NCBI GenBank assembly: GCA_027036135.1
Contig: JALVSY010000007.1
Span: 128,880 to 192,879, forward strand
Direction: 5' to 3'
Length of the DNA stretch: 64,000 nt
From: Pyrodictiaceae archaeon
GTDB taxonomy: Archaea; Thermoproteota; Thermoprotei_A; Sulfolobales; Pyrodictiaceae
In this document: piece by piece, positions 34,352-43,234 of the stretch
How positions within the stretch are numbered: the first letter of the stretch is position 1
How the letters are laid out: the number at the start of each line of letters is the position of its first letter
Translations under genes and position numbers: made by a program
The notes under the pieces: generated by a model
Database searches by the model: none
What the model saw: the letters and a program-made list of their open reading frames with translations, nothing else
Told to the model about the DNA's origin: nothing

Positions 34352-37300
34352 TTGGATACAGAAGACAAACAAGTCAGAGTACTCGTCGTGTCAACGAGAA
34401 CTAGTCTTGCCCCTCTCCTAGAAGCCGCGAGGAGAATCAATGAGGCCCGAGCGGCCAGTATTAGTGTGATTATTTATTATCAGCACGAGCTTGATAGAGA
34501 CCCTGGCCTCCTAGAGGAGCTCTGTAGTGACGCTGTAGAAGCAGACATTGTCCTTATTGACTGGAGGTCTGGGATGAGCAGGGCCCTGGAGCGGCTATCT
34601 GAGTGCCTCTCGAGGAGCAGGGCCCGTCTAGTGATCCCGCTCGTGGCTGGTGATCCGCGTGTACTGAGGCTTGCAAGGATAGGTATCCTTAGGGGCTTTG
34701 AGCCCCGAATGGGGAGCAGCGATCGCATAGACTTGTCTAGGGTGTGGAGGTTTTTCAGCTGGCTAGAGAGGAGCAAGCTGGCTAAGGCTGCTCCGGGGCT
34801 ACGTGATGCGAGGCTATGGGCTCTTGCAGTGAGGTACTGGAGTGAGGGGGACTCTTGGAACATTGAGCAGATGCTGAGAATGCTTCTCTCCAAGCTAGGC
34901 CATGGGCTCAGCTACGAGCCGCCGCGCCGCATAGTAGAGCCTGGTAAGGTTTACTTGCCCGGCAAGGGTGTGCTGGGGCTCCGTGAGGCACAGAGACTCA
35001 TAAAGGAGCCTAGGGTCGCGATTCTACTATATGCTGGTATGCACTTTGACCAGACACGAGTCGTCGCAGAGGCCCTAGCAGACGCGCTTGGGAGAAGAGG
35101 TATAGGCGCGTACATGGTTATTGGGGGTGGAAGCGAGGACTTAGTCGGCCAAACCAGGCTCATAGAGAAGGCACTGAGCGGGGCGAGGATAGAGGCACTG
35201 ATTAATCTCCAGTGGTTCCGCATAGAGGGAGGCCCCTATGGCGGTGACTACGAGGAGGCCATTAACCTCCTCAAGAGATTTGATGTACCTCTCATAGACG
35301 GGCTCATCATGTATATGAGCGAGGTAGAGGAGTGGCGGAGGAGAAGCCAGGGCTTATCACCGATAGAGGTCTTGGCTGGCGTCGCGCTACCCGAGGCTGA
35401 TGGCGCTATTGAGCCGATACCCCTCGCAGGCCTCGATGAAACCAGGGCAAAGAACATGGTGGTTCTCCGCGACCGTGTCGAGAGGAGAGCTGAGCGCATA
35501 TCCTCTTGGGTTAGGCTCCGGGGCAAGAAGAACAGCGAGAAACGAGTAGCAATCATAATCTACAATTACCCGCCGGGCAGAGACAACCTGGGATCAGCTG
35601 CCTATCTCGACGTGTTCCGGAGCATTGAGAGACTCCTAGCCGCGCTAGGCTCCGAGGGGTATAAGGTGGAGCAGCTCTCAGCCACTGAGCTGAAGAGGCT
35701 CTTTGTTGAGGAGGGCCTCTTTAATGCGGGTAAGGAGCCGCCGAGGAGCTGTGGGATACGCGTAGGCGCAGCGACTTACAGGAAGTGGTTTAGTGAGCTG
35801 CCACGATGCCTCCGTGACCGCGTTGTGGCGGTGTGGGGCTCTCCCCCTGGCGAGCTAATGGTTGACGAGAACGGGTTATGTATACCCGGCATAGTTGTCG
35901 GTAATGTCTTCATCGGTGTGCAGCCGTCAAGGGGGGTGCATGAGGATCAAGAGAAACTGTACCATGACAAGGATCTCCCACCGCATCACCAGTACGTGAC
36001 CTTCTACCTATGGCTGAGGAGGGGTTTCCGAGCCGACGCGGTTATTCATCTAGGGACTCATGGCACTCTGGAATTATTGCCTGGGAAGGAGGTGGGGCTC
36101 GATGAGTGTAGCTTCCCGGATGCCTTGATAGGGGATCTCCCCAACATATATGTGTGGCACGTCACTAATTCCTCGGAGATGATAGCGGCTAAGAGGAGGA
36201 GCTACGCCTACATAGTCACGCATCTGCCTCCACCGCCCTCCGAGGCGGGGCTAAGCCCTGGGCTTGAGAAGCTAAGGGAGATGCTAGACGAGTACATCGA
36301 GGCAAAGCAGCTCCATCCGGAGAGGGCTAGGCTTCTCTGGGAGAAGCTTAGGGAGGAAGCAAAGAAGCTAGGCTTTAGCCCAGAGAGCCCAGAGGAGCTA
36401 CACGAGATAATAGAGGATGCCGAGAGGGAGGCAATACCCCTAGGCCTACACATCCTCGGCGACAAATGGGGCGAAGAGGAGATAGAGAGGTACCTTGTCC
36501 TCTACGAGAGGAGGAAACCGAGTGGACTGCATAAAGTAGTAGCCAAGGCACTTGGCTACGACTATGACCGCTTGCTAAGCGATCCAGGCCTCCGCGAAGT
36601 ACTGGCCCGCGTGGATAGAGTCGTAGAGGACTCCATAAGGCGGGTAATGAGAGGGGATAAACGGGGCGCGCTAAGCATCCTACCCGCTAAGGCTAGGAGG
36701 AGCGCCGAGAAGGAGATAGAGACGCTGCTAGACGCTGTTAAACGGATCCGGGAATCCGATGAGATAGAGAGCGTGCTTCACGCGCTTAGAGGAGGCTATG
36801 TTGAGCCCCGTGTGGCTGGTGATCCTCTGAGATACCACGATGTGCTGCCAACGGGCTCGAACGGGTACAGTTTTGATCCGAGACTAGTGCCGAGCGAGGC
36901 TGCCATAGAGCTGGGGTGGAGACTAGCAGAAGAGCTTCTCAAGAGACACGTAGAGAAGCACGGAAAGTGGCCAGAGACAATAGGCCTCGTACTATGGGGC
37001 TTCGAGACAGCCGGTACCCGTGGAGAGACAGTAGGGCTCATATTCGCACTCCTAGGCGTTAGGCTTGTGCGCAAAGGGCCCTGGGGATATCGACTCGAGC
37101 CAGTACCACTCAAGGAACTCGGCAGACCCCGTGTAGACGTCGCTATCTCTATTTGCGGGTTCTTCCGAGACATGTTCCCACACCTCATAGAGATGATTGA
37201 CAGGGCTATTAGGCTAGTAGCTGACCTCGAGGAACCACTAGACTCCAACTATGTGAGGAAGCACGTCATCGAGATGAAGGCCAGGAAGCACCTAGACCCC

Positions 37301-38098
37301 TATGCCAGGATCTTCGGCCCGAAACCCGGGGCCTATAACACGCGGCTAACAGAGCTAATAGAGACCGGGGCATGGGTAAGCCAAGAGGAGCTAGCAAGAA
37401 CCTATCTCGAAGACATGGGCTACATCTATACCGAGAAGCTACACGGGGTAAAGGACACAGAGCACGTCGAGCTACTATTATCGAGCGCTGAGCTCGCGGC
37501 ACAAGTGAGGTATAGTACAGAGTATGACGTAGTAGACCTAGACCACTACTACGAGTTCCTAGGAGGCTTAAAGACAGCCGCGGAGAAGGCCAGGGGAGAA
37601 AACATTGACGCGTACTGGGCTGATACGAGTAGCCATCGGCTCCGAGTAACAACGCTCCAAGAAGCCATAGCGTACTCTAGCCACACAAGGATACTAAACC
37701 CGAAGTGGATAGAAGCAATGCTACGCCACGGCTACGACGGTGTTAGGGAAGTAGCTAACCGTGTAACAAACCTCCTAGGGCTCGCAGCGACAACGAAGAG
37801 CGTGCCAGAAAACATCTGGCACAGCATAGTAAATGAGTACTTAGGGAACAAGCAACGCTTGAGAAAAATGATGCAAGAGAACCCCTATGCGGTGAGAAAG
37901 ATGGCTGAGAAACTACAAGAGGCAGCTCTGAGGGGCTACTGGAGCCCCAGCGAGGAAGAGATGAAAATTATATCGGAGATACTGGAAGAGCTACTGCAGA
38001 GCCACGAGCCTACAGAACACGAGTCCCAGGGATGTACGGCACGCACTGGGCAGCTGGCCCGGGAACAGCATCACGATGTACTGGGAGGCGAAGCCTAG
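34352..38098 (+). CDS. cobN: CobN-like cobaltochelatase large subunit
   Basis: This 1248-residue protein is the porphyrin-binding H/CobN-type subunit of class I metal chelatases, which insert Co (corrin ring) or Mg (porphyrin). Family motifs are HLGTHGTLELLPGKEVGL (about 570-590), LIGDLPNIYVWHVTNSSE and, near the end, ADTSSHRLRVTTLQEAIAYS and LLGLAATTKSVPENIWH. Length is typical of CobN. It starts at TTG. No AAA+ (CobS/ChlI) or VWA (CobT/ChlD) partner is adjacent, although archaeal CobN often works with separately encoded subunits. Tetrapyrrole context is supported by hemA at 52.6-53.8 kb. Cobalt is more likely than Mg by family, but this cannot be proved here. Confidence 0.92.
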   Translation: MDTEDKQVRVLVVSTRTSLAPLLEAARRINEARAASISVIIYYQHELDRDPGLLEELCSDAVEADIVLIDWRSGMSRALERLSECLSRSRARLVIPLVAGDPRVLRLARIGILRGFEPRMGSSDRIDLSRVWRFFSWLERSKLAKAAPGLRDARLWALAVRYWSEGDSWNIEQMLRMLLSKLGHGLSYEPPRRIVEPGKVYLPGKGVLGLREAQRLIKEPRVAILLYAGMHFDQTRVVAEALADALGRRGIGAYMVIGGGSEDLVGQTRLIEKALSGARIEALINLQWFRIEGGPYGGDYEEAINLLKRFDVPLIDGLIMYMSEVEEWRRRSQGLSPIEVLAGVALPEADGAIEPIPLAGLDETRAKNMVVLRDRVERRAERISSWVRLRGKKNSEKRVAIIIYNYPPGRDNLGSAAYLDVFRSIERLLAALGSEGYKVEQLSATELKRLFVEEGLFNAGKEPPRSCGIRVGAATYRKWFSELPRCLRDRVVAVWGSPPGELMVDENGLCIPGIVVGNVFIGVQPSRGVHEDQEKLYHDKDLPPHHQYVTFYLWLRRGFRADAVIHLGTHGTLELLPGKEVGLDECSFPDALIGDLPNIYVWHVTNSSEMIAAKRRSYAYIVTHLPPPPSEAGLSPGLEKLREMLDEYIEAKQLHPERARLLWEKLREEAKKLGFSPESPEELHEIIEDAEREAIPLGLHILGDKWGEEEIERYLVLYERRKPSGLHKVVAKALGYDYDRLLSDPGLREVLARVDRVVEDSIRRVMRGDKRGALSILPAKARRSAEKEIETLLDAVKRIRESDEIESVLHALRGGYVEPRVAGDPLRYHDVLPTGSNGYSFDPRLVPSEAAIELGWRLAEELLKRHVEKHGKWPETIGLVLWGFETAGTRGETVGLIFALLGVRLVRKGPWGYRLEPVPLKELGRPRVDVAISICGFFRDMFPHLIEMIDRAIRLVADLEEPLDSNYVRKHVIEMKARKHLDPYARIFGPKPGAYNTRLTELIETGAWVSQEELARTYLEDMGYIYTEKLHGVKDTEHVELLLSSAELAAQVRYSTEYDVVDLDHYYEFLGGLKTAAEKARGENIDAYWADTSSHRLRVTTLQEAIAYSSHTRILNPKWIEAMLRHGYDGVREVANRVTNLLGLAATTKSVPENIWHSIVNEYLGNKQRLRKMMQENPYAVRKMAEKLQEAALRGYWSPSEEEMKIISEILEELLQSHEPTEHESQGCTARTGQLAREQHHDVLGGEA

Positions 38099-38126
38099 GC
38101 AACTATGGCGCAGGGCTCCATAGGGG

Positions 38127-38184
38127 TGGTTAACTCTACTGCTGGTTGAGTTAACTGCGAGTTAACTTCACCAACAACTCAAGT
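38127..38184. repeat. GTTAAC-rich inverted repeats after cobN
   Basis: GTTAAC occurs three times (38129, 38150, 38161). GTTAACTC (38129-38136) and GAGTTAAC (38148-38155) are perfect 8-base inverted repeats with an 11-base spacer. TTGAGTT (38146) and AACTCAA (38176) make a second nested one. This could be a terminator-like hairpin for cobN or an operator. Confidence 0.45.
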
Positions 38185-38314
38185 GTGGAACTAAACGATA
38201 ATGCTCTCCCAGGACATGACTAGGCAGAAACCCGGAGGGAGAAGAGAGCACAAAGTAGCCAAGGGGCTTGGCACTGGGCTCTCGCTAACCAGGTGCTCGG
38301 AGACAAATACGCTC

Positions 38315-38719
38315 TCAGAGGGCTACTCGGCGAGCTCCCTTGAGGGGCTTTGCCACGTCCCTGGCTTTCCGGAGTATCTCTGTATCCTCTGTGACTAGTA
38401 CTAGGCCTAGCTTCCTAGCAACATAGACATAGGCTGAATCATAGTAGGTTAGCCTCGTCTTCTCTGCTACCCGGGCTATTCCTTCAATGTCCTCTGGCCC
38501 GAGCCTTATTATCTCCAGTATCCTTGCAGCCTTGGTAACTGATTTCATGAATCCGGTGTAGCTTCTCAGCAATTTCCTCCTCCAGGACACGAGAGCAGCG
38601 TTACCTATCTCGTAGAGCGTCAAGTCCAGTATAGCCGAGTCCTCTAATATACTGGTATACTTGTAGGGCTCAAGAATTATAAGGTAGAGGGCTGACGCGT
38701 CCAAGAGGTACTTAGGCAA
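38315..38719 (-). CDS. vapC: VapC PIN-domain toxin (intact)
   Basis: The 134-residue PIN protein has all four acidic sites: KYLLDASALYLI (Asp), DLTLYEIGNAAL (Glu), TYYDSAYVYVARKLG (Asp) and LVTEDTEILRKA (last Asp). It should be a Mg-dependent RNase. Its ATG overlaps the antitoxin 3' end by eight bases, so the two are co-translated. It is one of the few undamaged toxin genes in the window. Lys/Arg-rich C-terminus is usual. Confidence 0.87.
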   Translation of the reverse strand: MPKYLLDASALYLIILEPYKYTSILEDSAILDLTLYEIGNAALVSWRRKLLRSYTGFMKSVTKAARILEIIRLGPEDIEGIARVAEKTRLTYYDSAYVYVARKLGLVLVTEDTEILRKARDVAKPLKGARRVAL

Positions 38720-38945
38720 TGTGAGCTCTGCTCCTCTCCTCTCTTATAATCCTTATCCACTCCTCCTTGCTTAGTCCCTGTAGCTGCTCCCTCATCTCCT
38801 CAAGGGCTTCGAGGAGCTGCTTGCGCCTAGCCTCTCTTATAGCCTCCTCTAGGGCCTTCTCAACCACCTCCCGTACATTGATACCTAGCTGCTCCGCCTC
38901 CCGCTTGAGCTCTTTCCTAACCCTCACAGAGAGTACAGTGCTCAC
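38712..38945 (-). CDS. vapB: VapB-type antitoxin
   Basis: The 77-residue protein begins VSTVLSVRVRKELKREAEQL, a ribbon-helix-helix-like N-terminus of VapB antitoxins, continues INVREVVEKALEEAI and ends in a charged toxin-binding helix (EEWIRIIREERSRAH). The frame stays open upstream to 39059 with a hydrophobic stretch. I chose GTG 38945 because homologous antitoxins start at this point; the upstream part would add an odd membrane segment. It is coupled to the toxin by overlap. Confidence 0.75.
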   Translation of the reverse strand: MSTVLSVRVRKELKREAEQLGINVREVVEKALEEAIREARRKQLLEALEEMREQLQGLSKEEWIRIIREERSRAHIA

Positions 38946-39168
38946 AGCAACCCTCCTCCGAGTATACGGAGGCCACGTATACACTAGATATATCTTACCA
39001 GCAATAAGCAAGGTAACCGACAAGAATCCAATGAATAACAACAACAGAGTAACAAACACCCTAGGTAATACACTAGGAACAGGTACCTCGTGAAACTGGT
39101 GTAGCTGAGCTAGATAAGATGCGGGCCGAGAGCCGGGTAGCTCGGCTAAAACTATTCTGGTAGATACT

Positions 39169-39460
39169 AATATTTTCAGTTATAGGAGCAATGTTTAGAC
39201 CCTACCAAGGATAATACACAACCGGGCCTGTCCCCGTCCCGGGGCCCTCTCTGGTCTAGCTCTTTTATGCCCCGGGCCGCGCATCGCTAGGGCTAATAGT
39301 TATGCTTATTGATCAATATTTTCGCCTATAGGCGTAACTGTTAGGCCTTACCAAGAGTATTACGCCACACGGGGTTCCCAAGTAGGTCTCTGGTGCCTGG
39401 TCTAGCACATTTACTACCCCGGTGTGTAAAAAACTGGGCTAACAGGTTGCTGTTGAGCCT
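39169..39460. repeat. Tandem direct repeat, two units of 146 bp
   Basis: Two diverged copies start at 39169 and 39315, both with AATATTTTC. The later landmarks occur at identical distances in each: CTGGTCTAGC at +82, GGGCTAA at +121. The stretch CCTATAGG-like/TTACCAAG is also shared. By eye identity is roughly two thirds. No coding frame is shared. Unit B contains the palindrome CGCCTATAGGCG. The rest of the gap to 39900 shows no gene. Confidence 0.55.
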
Positions 39461-39899
39461 AAGTGTATCCACTTATGGATCGAGCGGTGTACCGAGTACA
39501 CTGTACTGCTCCTCAATTATAGATATGCTTGTTGATGAGAACGTGTAGGCCTAGAGCGGGGGGAAAAATGTTTATCATGTTAATCCGTGCATCTCTCTGC
39601 CACTTTGCATGGCTACATGTTTTTAACCATATAGCTAGTCATGACTAGGGAATTCTCCGAGGAGAGTGCTGAGAACAAGAAGAGCTACAAATGCCTAGGC
39701 GGGACTGAGTGCAGCGATTCTGCGAGGCTGCATGGTTGTTCTATAATAGTGTGAGCCGGGGGTAAAGGATTAACAGTGATACTCTTGTCCTAGTATTCCG
39801 TGGAGGTGGCTCTCTCTGGCTATCAACGACAGTGCTAGGAGGCGGGAGCTGGTAAGCGAGATAATAAAGGCTATCGAGGAGGATCGTGAGCTACGCTAT

Positions 39900-40514
39900 A
39901 TGCTGCTCGGTGCACTAGGGTTCCAGGAGCTTTTGGAGAGGTTTGCACAGCTAGAGGAGCGCCAACAGAAACTTGAGGAGCGATTCGCCCAGCTAGAGGA
40001 GAGGTTTGCTAGGATTGAGGAAAGACAGCAGAGACTGGAGGAGCGATTCGCCGAGCTTGAGAAGCGTTTTGCTAAGCTTGAGGAGAGGTTTGCTAGGATT
40101 GAGGAGGAGATGAGGGAGACTAGGAGGGTTGTCACAGTTATTGCTCATCGCTTCGGTGTTATTAGTGAGAAGGCTTTCAGGGAGGCTATGAAGTATGTTG
40201 TTGAGGACGTGTTCGGCGTCGCTACTGTAGAGAAGTGGGTATACAAGGACAATGAGGGCGTTGTTTACGGGTACCCGGCTGTTGTCGAGGTTGATGTGCT
40301 TGTACGCGACTCTGAGCACATATTGCTCGAGGTCAAGTCCAGGGTCTCGAAGGCAGATGTATCCGAGCTCTACAGGATAGGTGTGCTCTACGAGAAGGTT
40401 GAGGGGAGGAAGCCCCGGCTAGTCATACTAGGCGGCTTCATAGACGAGGAGGCTAGGAGGCTGGGCAAGAGACTCGGAGTCGAAATAGTACCCATTGTGT
40501 CACCGTCCATGTAG
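39900..40514 (+). CDS. DUF3782-like coiled-coil nuclease-fold protein
   Basis: Residues about 10-75 form a long coiled coil built from seven-residue units of the type LEERFAQ, ARIEERQ and LEKRFAK. The C-terminal half, VISEKAFREAMKYVVED then VVEVDVLVRDSEHILLEVKS, has the PD-(D/E)xK-like pattern (Asp, then E-x-K) seen in DUF3782/restriction-fold proteins. Function is unknown; nuclease activity is inferred from the pattern. In-frame sequence before the ATG (LVSEIIKAIEEDRELRY) continues the usual N-terminus but has no start codon, so the real start may be upstream and obscured by an error or shift near 39806. Confidence 0.7.
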   Translation: MLLGALGFQELLERFAQLEERQQKLEERFAQLEERFARIEERQQRLEERFAELEKRFAKLEERFARIEEEMRETRRVVTVIAHRFGVISEKAFREAMKYVVEDVFGVATVEKWVYKDNEGVVYGYPAVVEVDVLVRDSEHILLEVKSRVSKADVSELYRIGVLYEKVEGRKPRLVILGGFIDEEARRLGKRLGVEIVPIVSPSM

Positions 40515-40627
40515 CTTCTTCCGCCTCCAATTGATACTGGTTATCTTCAGTGCATTGGGTAACCTGTCTCGTTGTGTAATTCTTCGACCCGATTATTCCT
40601 TATCACTGTCTCTGGTGATACCTGGCC

Positions 40628-41053
40628 GTGGATGCGGGTCTGGAAGAGCTTGCTAGGTGCTTGGGCAGGGTTGCGAGACGCTGGGGGCTTCGCTATGTTG
40701 TTCTCTATGGGTCCCGTGCCAGGGGGTATGCTGGACCCCATAGCGACTATGACTTGGCCGTCAAGGCTGGTAGGAGGCTTGGGCTCCGTGAGCGCGGCGC
40801 TTTGTTCTCTGAGCTAGGGTCTTGTCTACCGCCAGGGGCTCGGCTGGACCTAGTATTGCTTGATGACTGGGACCCAGTTCTGGCCTGGGAGGCTCTGGGG
40901 CGCGGCAAGCTCATCTACTACTGTGGAGAGGAGTGTCTAAGGGAGTACTACGAGGACCTTGCCAGGGCCTTGGACGAGGTCGCTGACCTTGAGCCTGTTA
41001 TAAGGTTGTTCCGGAGGGAGGCTAGGCGTGCCCTCGCCGGGCATCGTGACTAG
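40628..41053 (+). CDS. mntA: MNT-type minimal nucleotidyltransferase (antitoxin)
   Basis: The 141-residue protein has the minimal nucleotidyltransferase motif VLYGSRARGYAGPHSDYDLA (GSx10DxD) followed later by a third Asp in LDLVLLDD. Family members in MntA-HepT pairs add AMP to a Tyr of the HEPN toxin and silence it. The start is GTG. The HEPN gene overlaps the 3' end by about eight bases. All three catalytic Asp are present, so it should be active. Confidence 0.85.
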   Translation: MDAGLEELARCLGRVARRWGLRYVVLYGSRARGYAGPHSDYDLAVKAGRRLGLRERGALFSELGSCLPPGARLDLVLLDDWDPVLAWEALGRGKLIYYCGEECLREYYEDLARALDEVADLEPVIRLFRREARRALAGHRD

Positions 41054-41453
41054 GGTTACTCGGGCTCGTAGGAGCCTCGAGAAGCTGAGATGGATAGCTT
41101 CTAGGCCCTATGAGGAATACATGAGCGACGAGGATATCAGGGTACTAGCTGAGCGTTATCTTCACATATTGCTAGAGGCTATACTCGATCTTGCCGCGTT
41201 CATAGCTGCCCGCAGGGGTATTGCTCGGGGACCCACTTATCGCGACGTTGTAGAGGCTGTTATCTCTGCAGGGCTTGTTCCCCAGGAGCTCAAGGAGCTG
41301 GCGAGAAGCATCCCTGGTATGAGGAATATACTTGTCCACGGCTATGCCGAGATAAGACATGATATACTCTACGAGACGCTGAGGAGCGAGCTTGAGGCCT
41401 TGGGGAGGCTGCTCCTTGTTCTCTGGGAGGAGGCTGAGCGGCTAGACCCGTAG
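41046..41453 (+). CDS. hepT: HEPN (DUF86) RNase toxin partner
   Basis: The protein of about 135 residues is a DUF86/HEPN helical protein. The motif RNILVHGYAEI fits R-x4-6-H with the nearby Tyr that is the AMP acceptor in HepT. GTG 41046 (MTRVTRARRSLEKL) is a better start than GTG 41028. Overlap with the MNT gene supports an operon and toxin-antitoxin pair. RNase activity is family-based. This pair is whole, like few others in the window. Confidence 0.83.
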   Translation: MTRVTRARRSLEKLRWIASRPYEEYMSDEDIRVLAERYLHILLEAILDLAAFIAARRGIARGPTYRDVVEAVISAGLVPQELKELARSIPGMRNILVHGYAEIRHDILYETLRSELEALGRLLLVLWEEAERLDP

Positions 41454-41520
41454 ATCACGGGGCTATGAAAATGAACCGGGGAGTATCGGGAAGGTAATGG
41501 GTGCTCTTGACCCCCTGCAC

Positions 41521-43230
41521 CTACTTTTTCGTGCTTTGCTTTGTCTCGGGTGTGTAGCAATATTCTCTCCTTGCATGGTCTAGTGTTATTTTGCCGTCTT
41601 CTAGGTCTTGGAGTATTAGTTGCTCGTCTCTCTGGCAGGGGTCTCCGTAGCCTCCCCCGCCTGGCGTGTTTATGTAGACTGTGTCTCCTGGCCTGAGGAC
41701 TATGGTTTTCTTAGCTCCTAGTTCTATTTTCTCGCCATTAGCTCTTACCACGTAGTGGTGGGATGATTGGCCAGGTTTGCCTCCTCTTAGGCCCCATGGT
41801 CGTAGCCTGTAGCGCTCGGAGAATACTGTGACTGTTGCTTCTTCTAGTACTGTGAATGCTCTTGTTATTCCTAGTCCTCCTCGGTACTTGCCTGCTCCGC
41901 CGCTGTTTGGTCTTAGCTCGTAGGCTTTGAAGAGGACTGGGTACTCTGTCTCTATTACCTCTATAGGTGTGTTGAGCGTGTTGGTCATGTTGGTGTGTAC
42001 TCCGTCTACTCCGTCGCAGCATGGTCTTGCGCCGGTGCCGCAGCCTATGGTCTCGTAGAATGCCCAGGCCCTGCCCCCGACCGTGACGTTGGTCATGGTT
42101 CCGCAGCTGGCCGCTGGTACTTTGTCCGGGAATGCGTCTGCTAGTGCCCGGAGCACCACATCCGCTATGCGCTGCGATGTCTCGACGTTGCCTCCACCCA
42201 CGGGTGCGGGGGGCTCTGGGTTCACTATGGTTCCTCGCGGCGCGTGTATCTCTACTACGCGGTAGAAGCCATGGTTCATAGGCATATCCGGGTCTATTAC
42301 TGATTTCAGCGCATAAGTTGTCGCCGCGACTGTTACTCCATAGACAGCGTTTAGGGGCTCATCCACCTGGCTATGGGACCCCGTGTAGTCTACTCTTATC
42401 CGCTCCCTGGTTATCTCTACCCTAGCGTGTATCCGTGCTAGCTCGCCGCTGCTTAGCTCTAGGTAGTCCTCTGCCTCATAGACCCCGGCTTTACCGTGCT
42501 TCTCTACTAGCTCTACTAGCCGGTTCCTCGTGTAGCGCTCTGTGTAGCCCAGTATCTCGCTCCACGCCTCGAGCAGGGCCTCGGCGCCATACTTCTCTGC
42601 TAGTTCGCGTACACGCTTCTCCCCGAGGCGTAGCGCCGCTATCTGAGCCATGAGGTCTCCTTGGAAGTACCTCGGTGTCCTAACGTTGGCCTGTATGAGG
42701 CGAACTATGTCGCGTCGCAGCTCTCCATTCTCTACTATCTTTACGGGTGGTATCACTGTTCCTTCTTCTAGGAGTAGCTTTGCTCCCCCGCCGATGCTCC
42801 CGGGGACTGCTCCACCCACGTCTACGTGGTGGGCCTTGTTAGCTACTAGTGCTACTAGCTTGTCGCCTACATAGACGGGTTTGAGCACCATGAGGTCGTT
42901 TAGATGAGTGCCCGAGATGTACGGGTCGTTGGTTAGTACTACGTCGTCGGGGCCTAGTTCCTCGCCCTCCTTCTCAAGGTACCTTACTAGGTTCTTTGCC
43001 CCGACTGGCATGCTTCCTAGGTGGACTGGTATGTGCTCTGCCTGTGCGAGTAGGTCGCCGCTCGGGGTTAGTACCGCGCAGCTATGGTCTAGGCGGTCTC
43101 TTATATTGGGGCTGAACGCGGTGTTTCGTAGGACTACTCCCATTTCCTCCGAGGCGTAGATGAGTGCGTGCCTTATTACCTCGACAGTGACGGGGTCAAC
43201 CATTTGTTCCCGCACCTCTTTGCGCCACAA
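41521..43230 (-). CDS. hyuB: Hydantoinase B/oxoprolinase subunit
   Basis: The 569-residue protein is the HyuB subunit of ATP-dependent N-methylhydantoinase/5-oxoprolinase/acetone-carboxylase-like enzymes. Family motifs include AFSPNIRDRLDHSCAVL, HLNDLMVLKPV and HHVDVGGAVPGS near the start, and PGGGGYGDP at the end. It works with HyuA, encoded four bases upstream on the same strand. The likely job is hydrolytic opening of cyclic amides, perhaps of amino-acid derivatives. The exact substrate is not readable. The start is GTG/ATG at 43230 after a short leader. Confidence 0.9.
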   Translation of the reverse strand: MWRKEVREQMVDPVTVEVIRHALIYASEEMGVVLRNTAFSPNIRDRLDHSCAVLTPSGDLLAQAEHIPVHLGSMPVGAKNLVRYLEKEGEELGPDDVVLTNDPYISGTHLNDLMVLKPVYVGDKLVALVANKAHHVDVGGAVPGSIGGGAKLLLEEGTVIPPVKIVENGELRRDIVRLIQANVRTPRYFQGDLMAQIAALRLGEKRVRELAEKYGAEALLEAWSEILGYTERYTRNRLVELVEKHGKAGVYEAEDYLELSSGELARIHARVEITRERIRVDYTGSHSQVDEPLNAVYGVTVAATTYALKSVIDPDMPMNHGFYRVVEIHAPRGTIVNPEPPAPVGGGNVETSQRIADVVLRALADAFPDKVPAASCGTMTNVTVGGRAWAFYETIGCGTGARPCCDGVDGVHTNMTNTLNTPIEVIETEYPVLFKAYELRPNSGGAGKYRGGLGITRAFTVLEEATVTVFSERYRLRPWGLRGGKPGQSSHHYVVRANGEKIELGAKKTIVLRPGDTVYINTPGGGGYGDPCQRDEQLILQDLEDGKITLDHARREYCYTPETKQSTKK

Positions 43231-43234
43231 AGGG

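Noticed and set aside
39900-40130. Repeated segments in the coiled-coil gene as DNA repeats
   Set aside because: They follow from the seven-residue coiled-coil periodicity of the protein and need no separate explanation.
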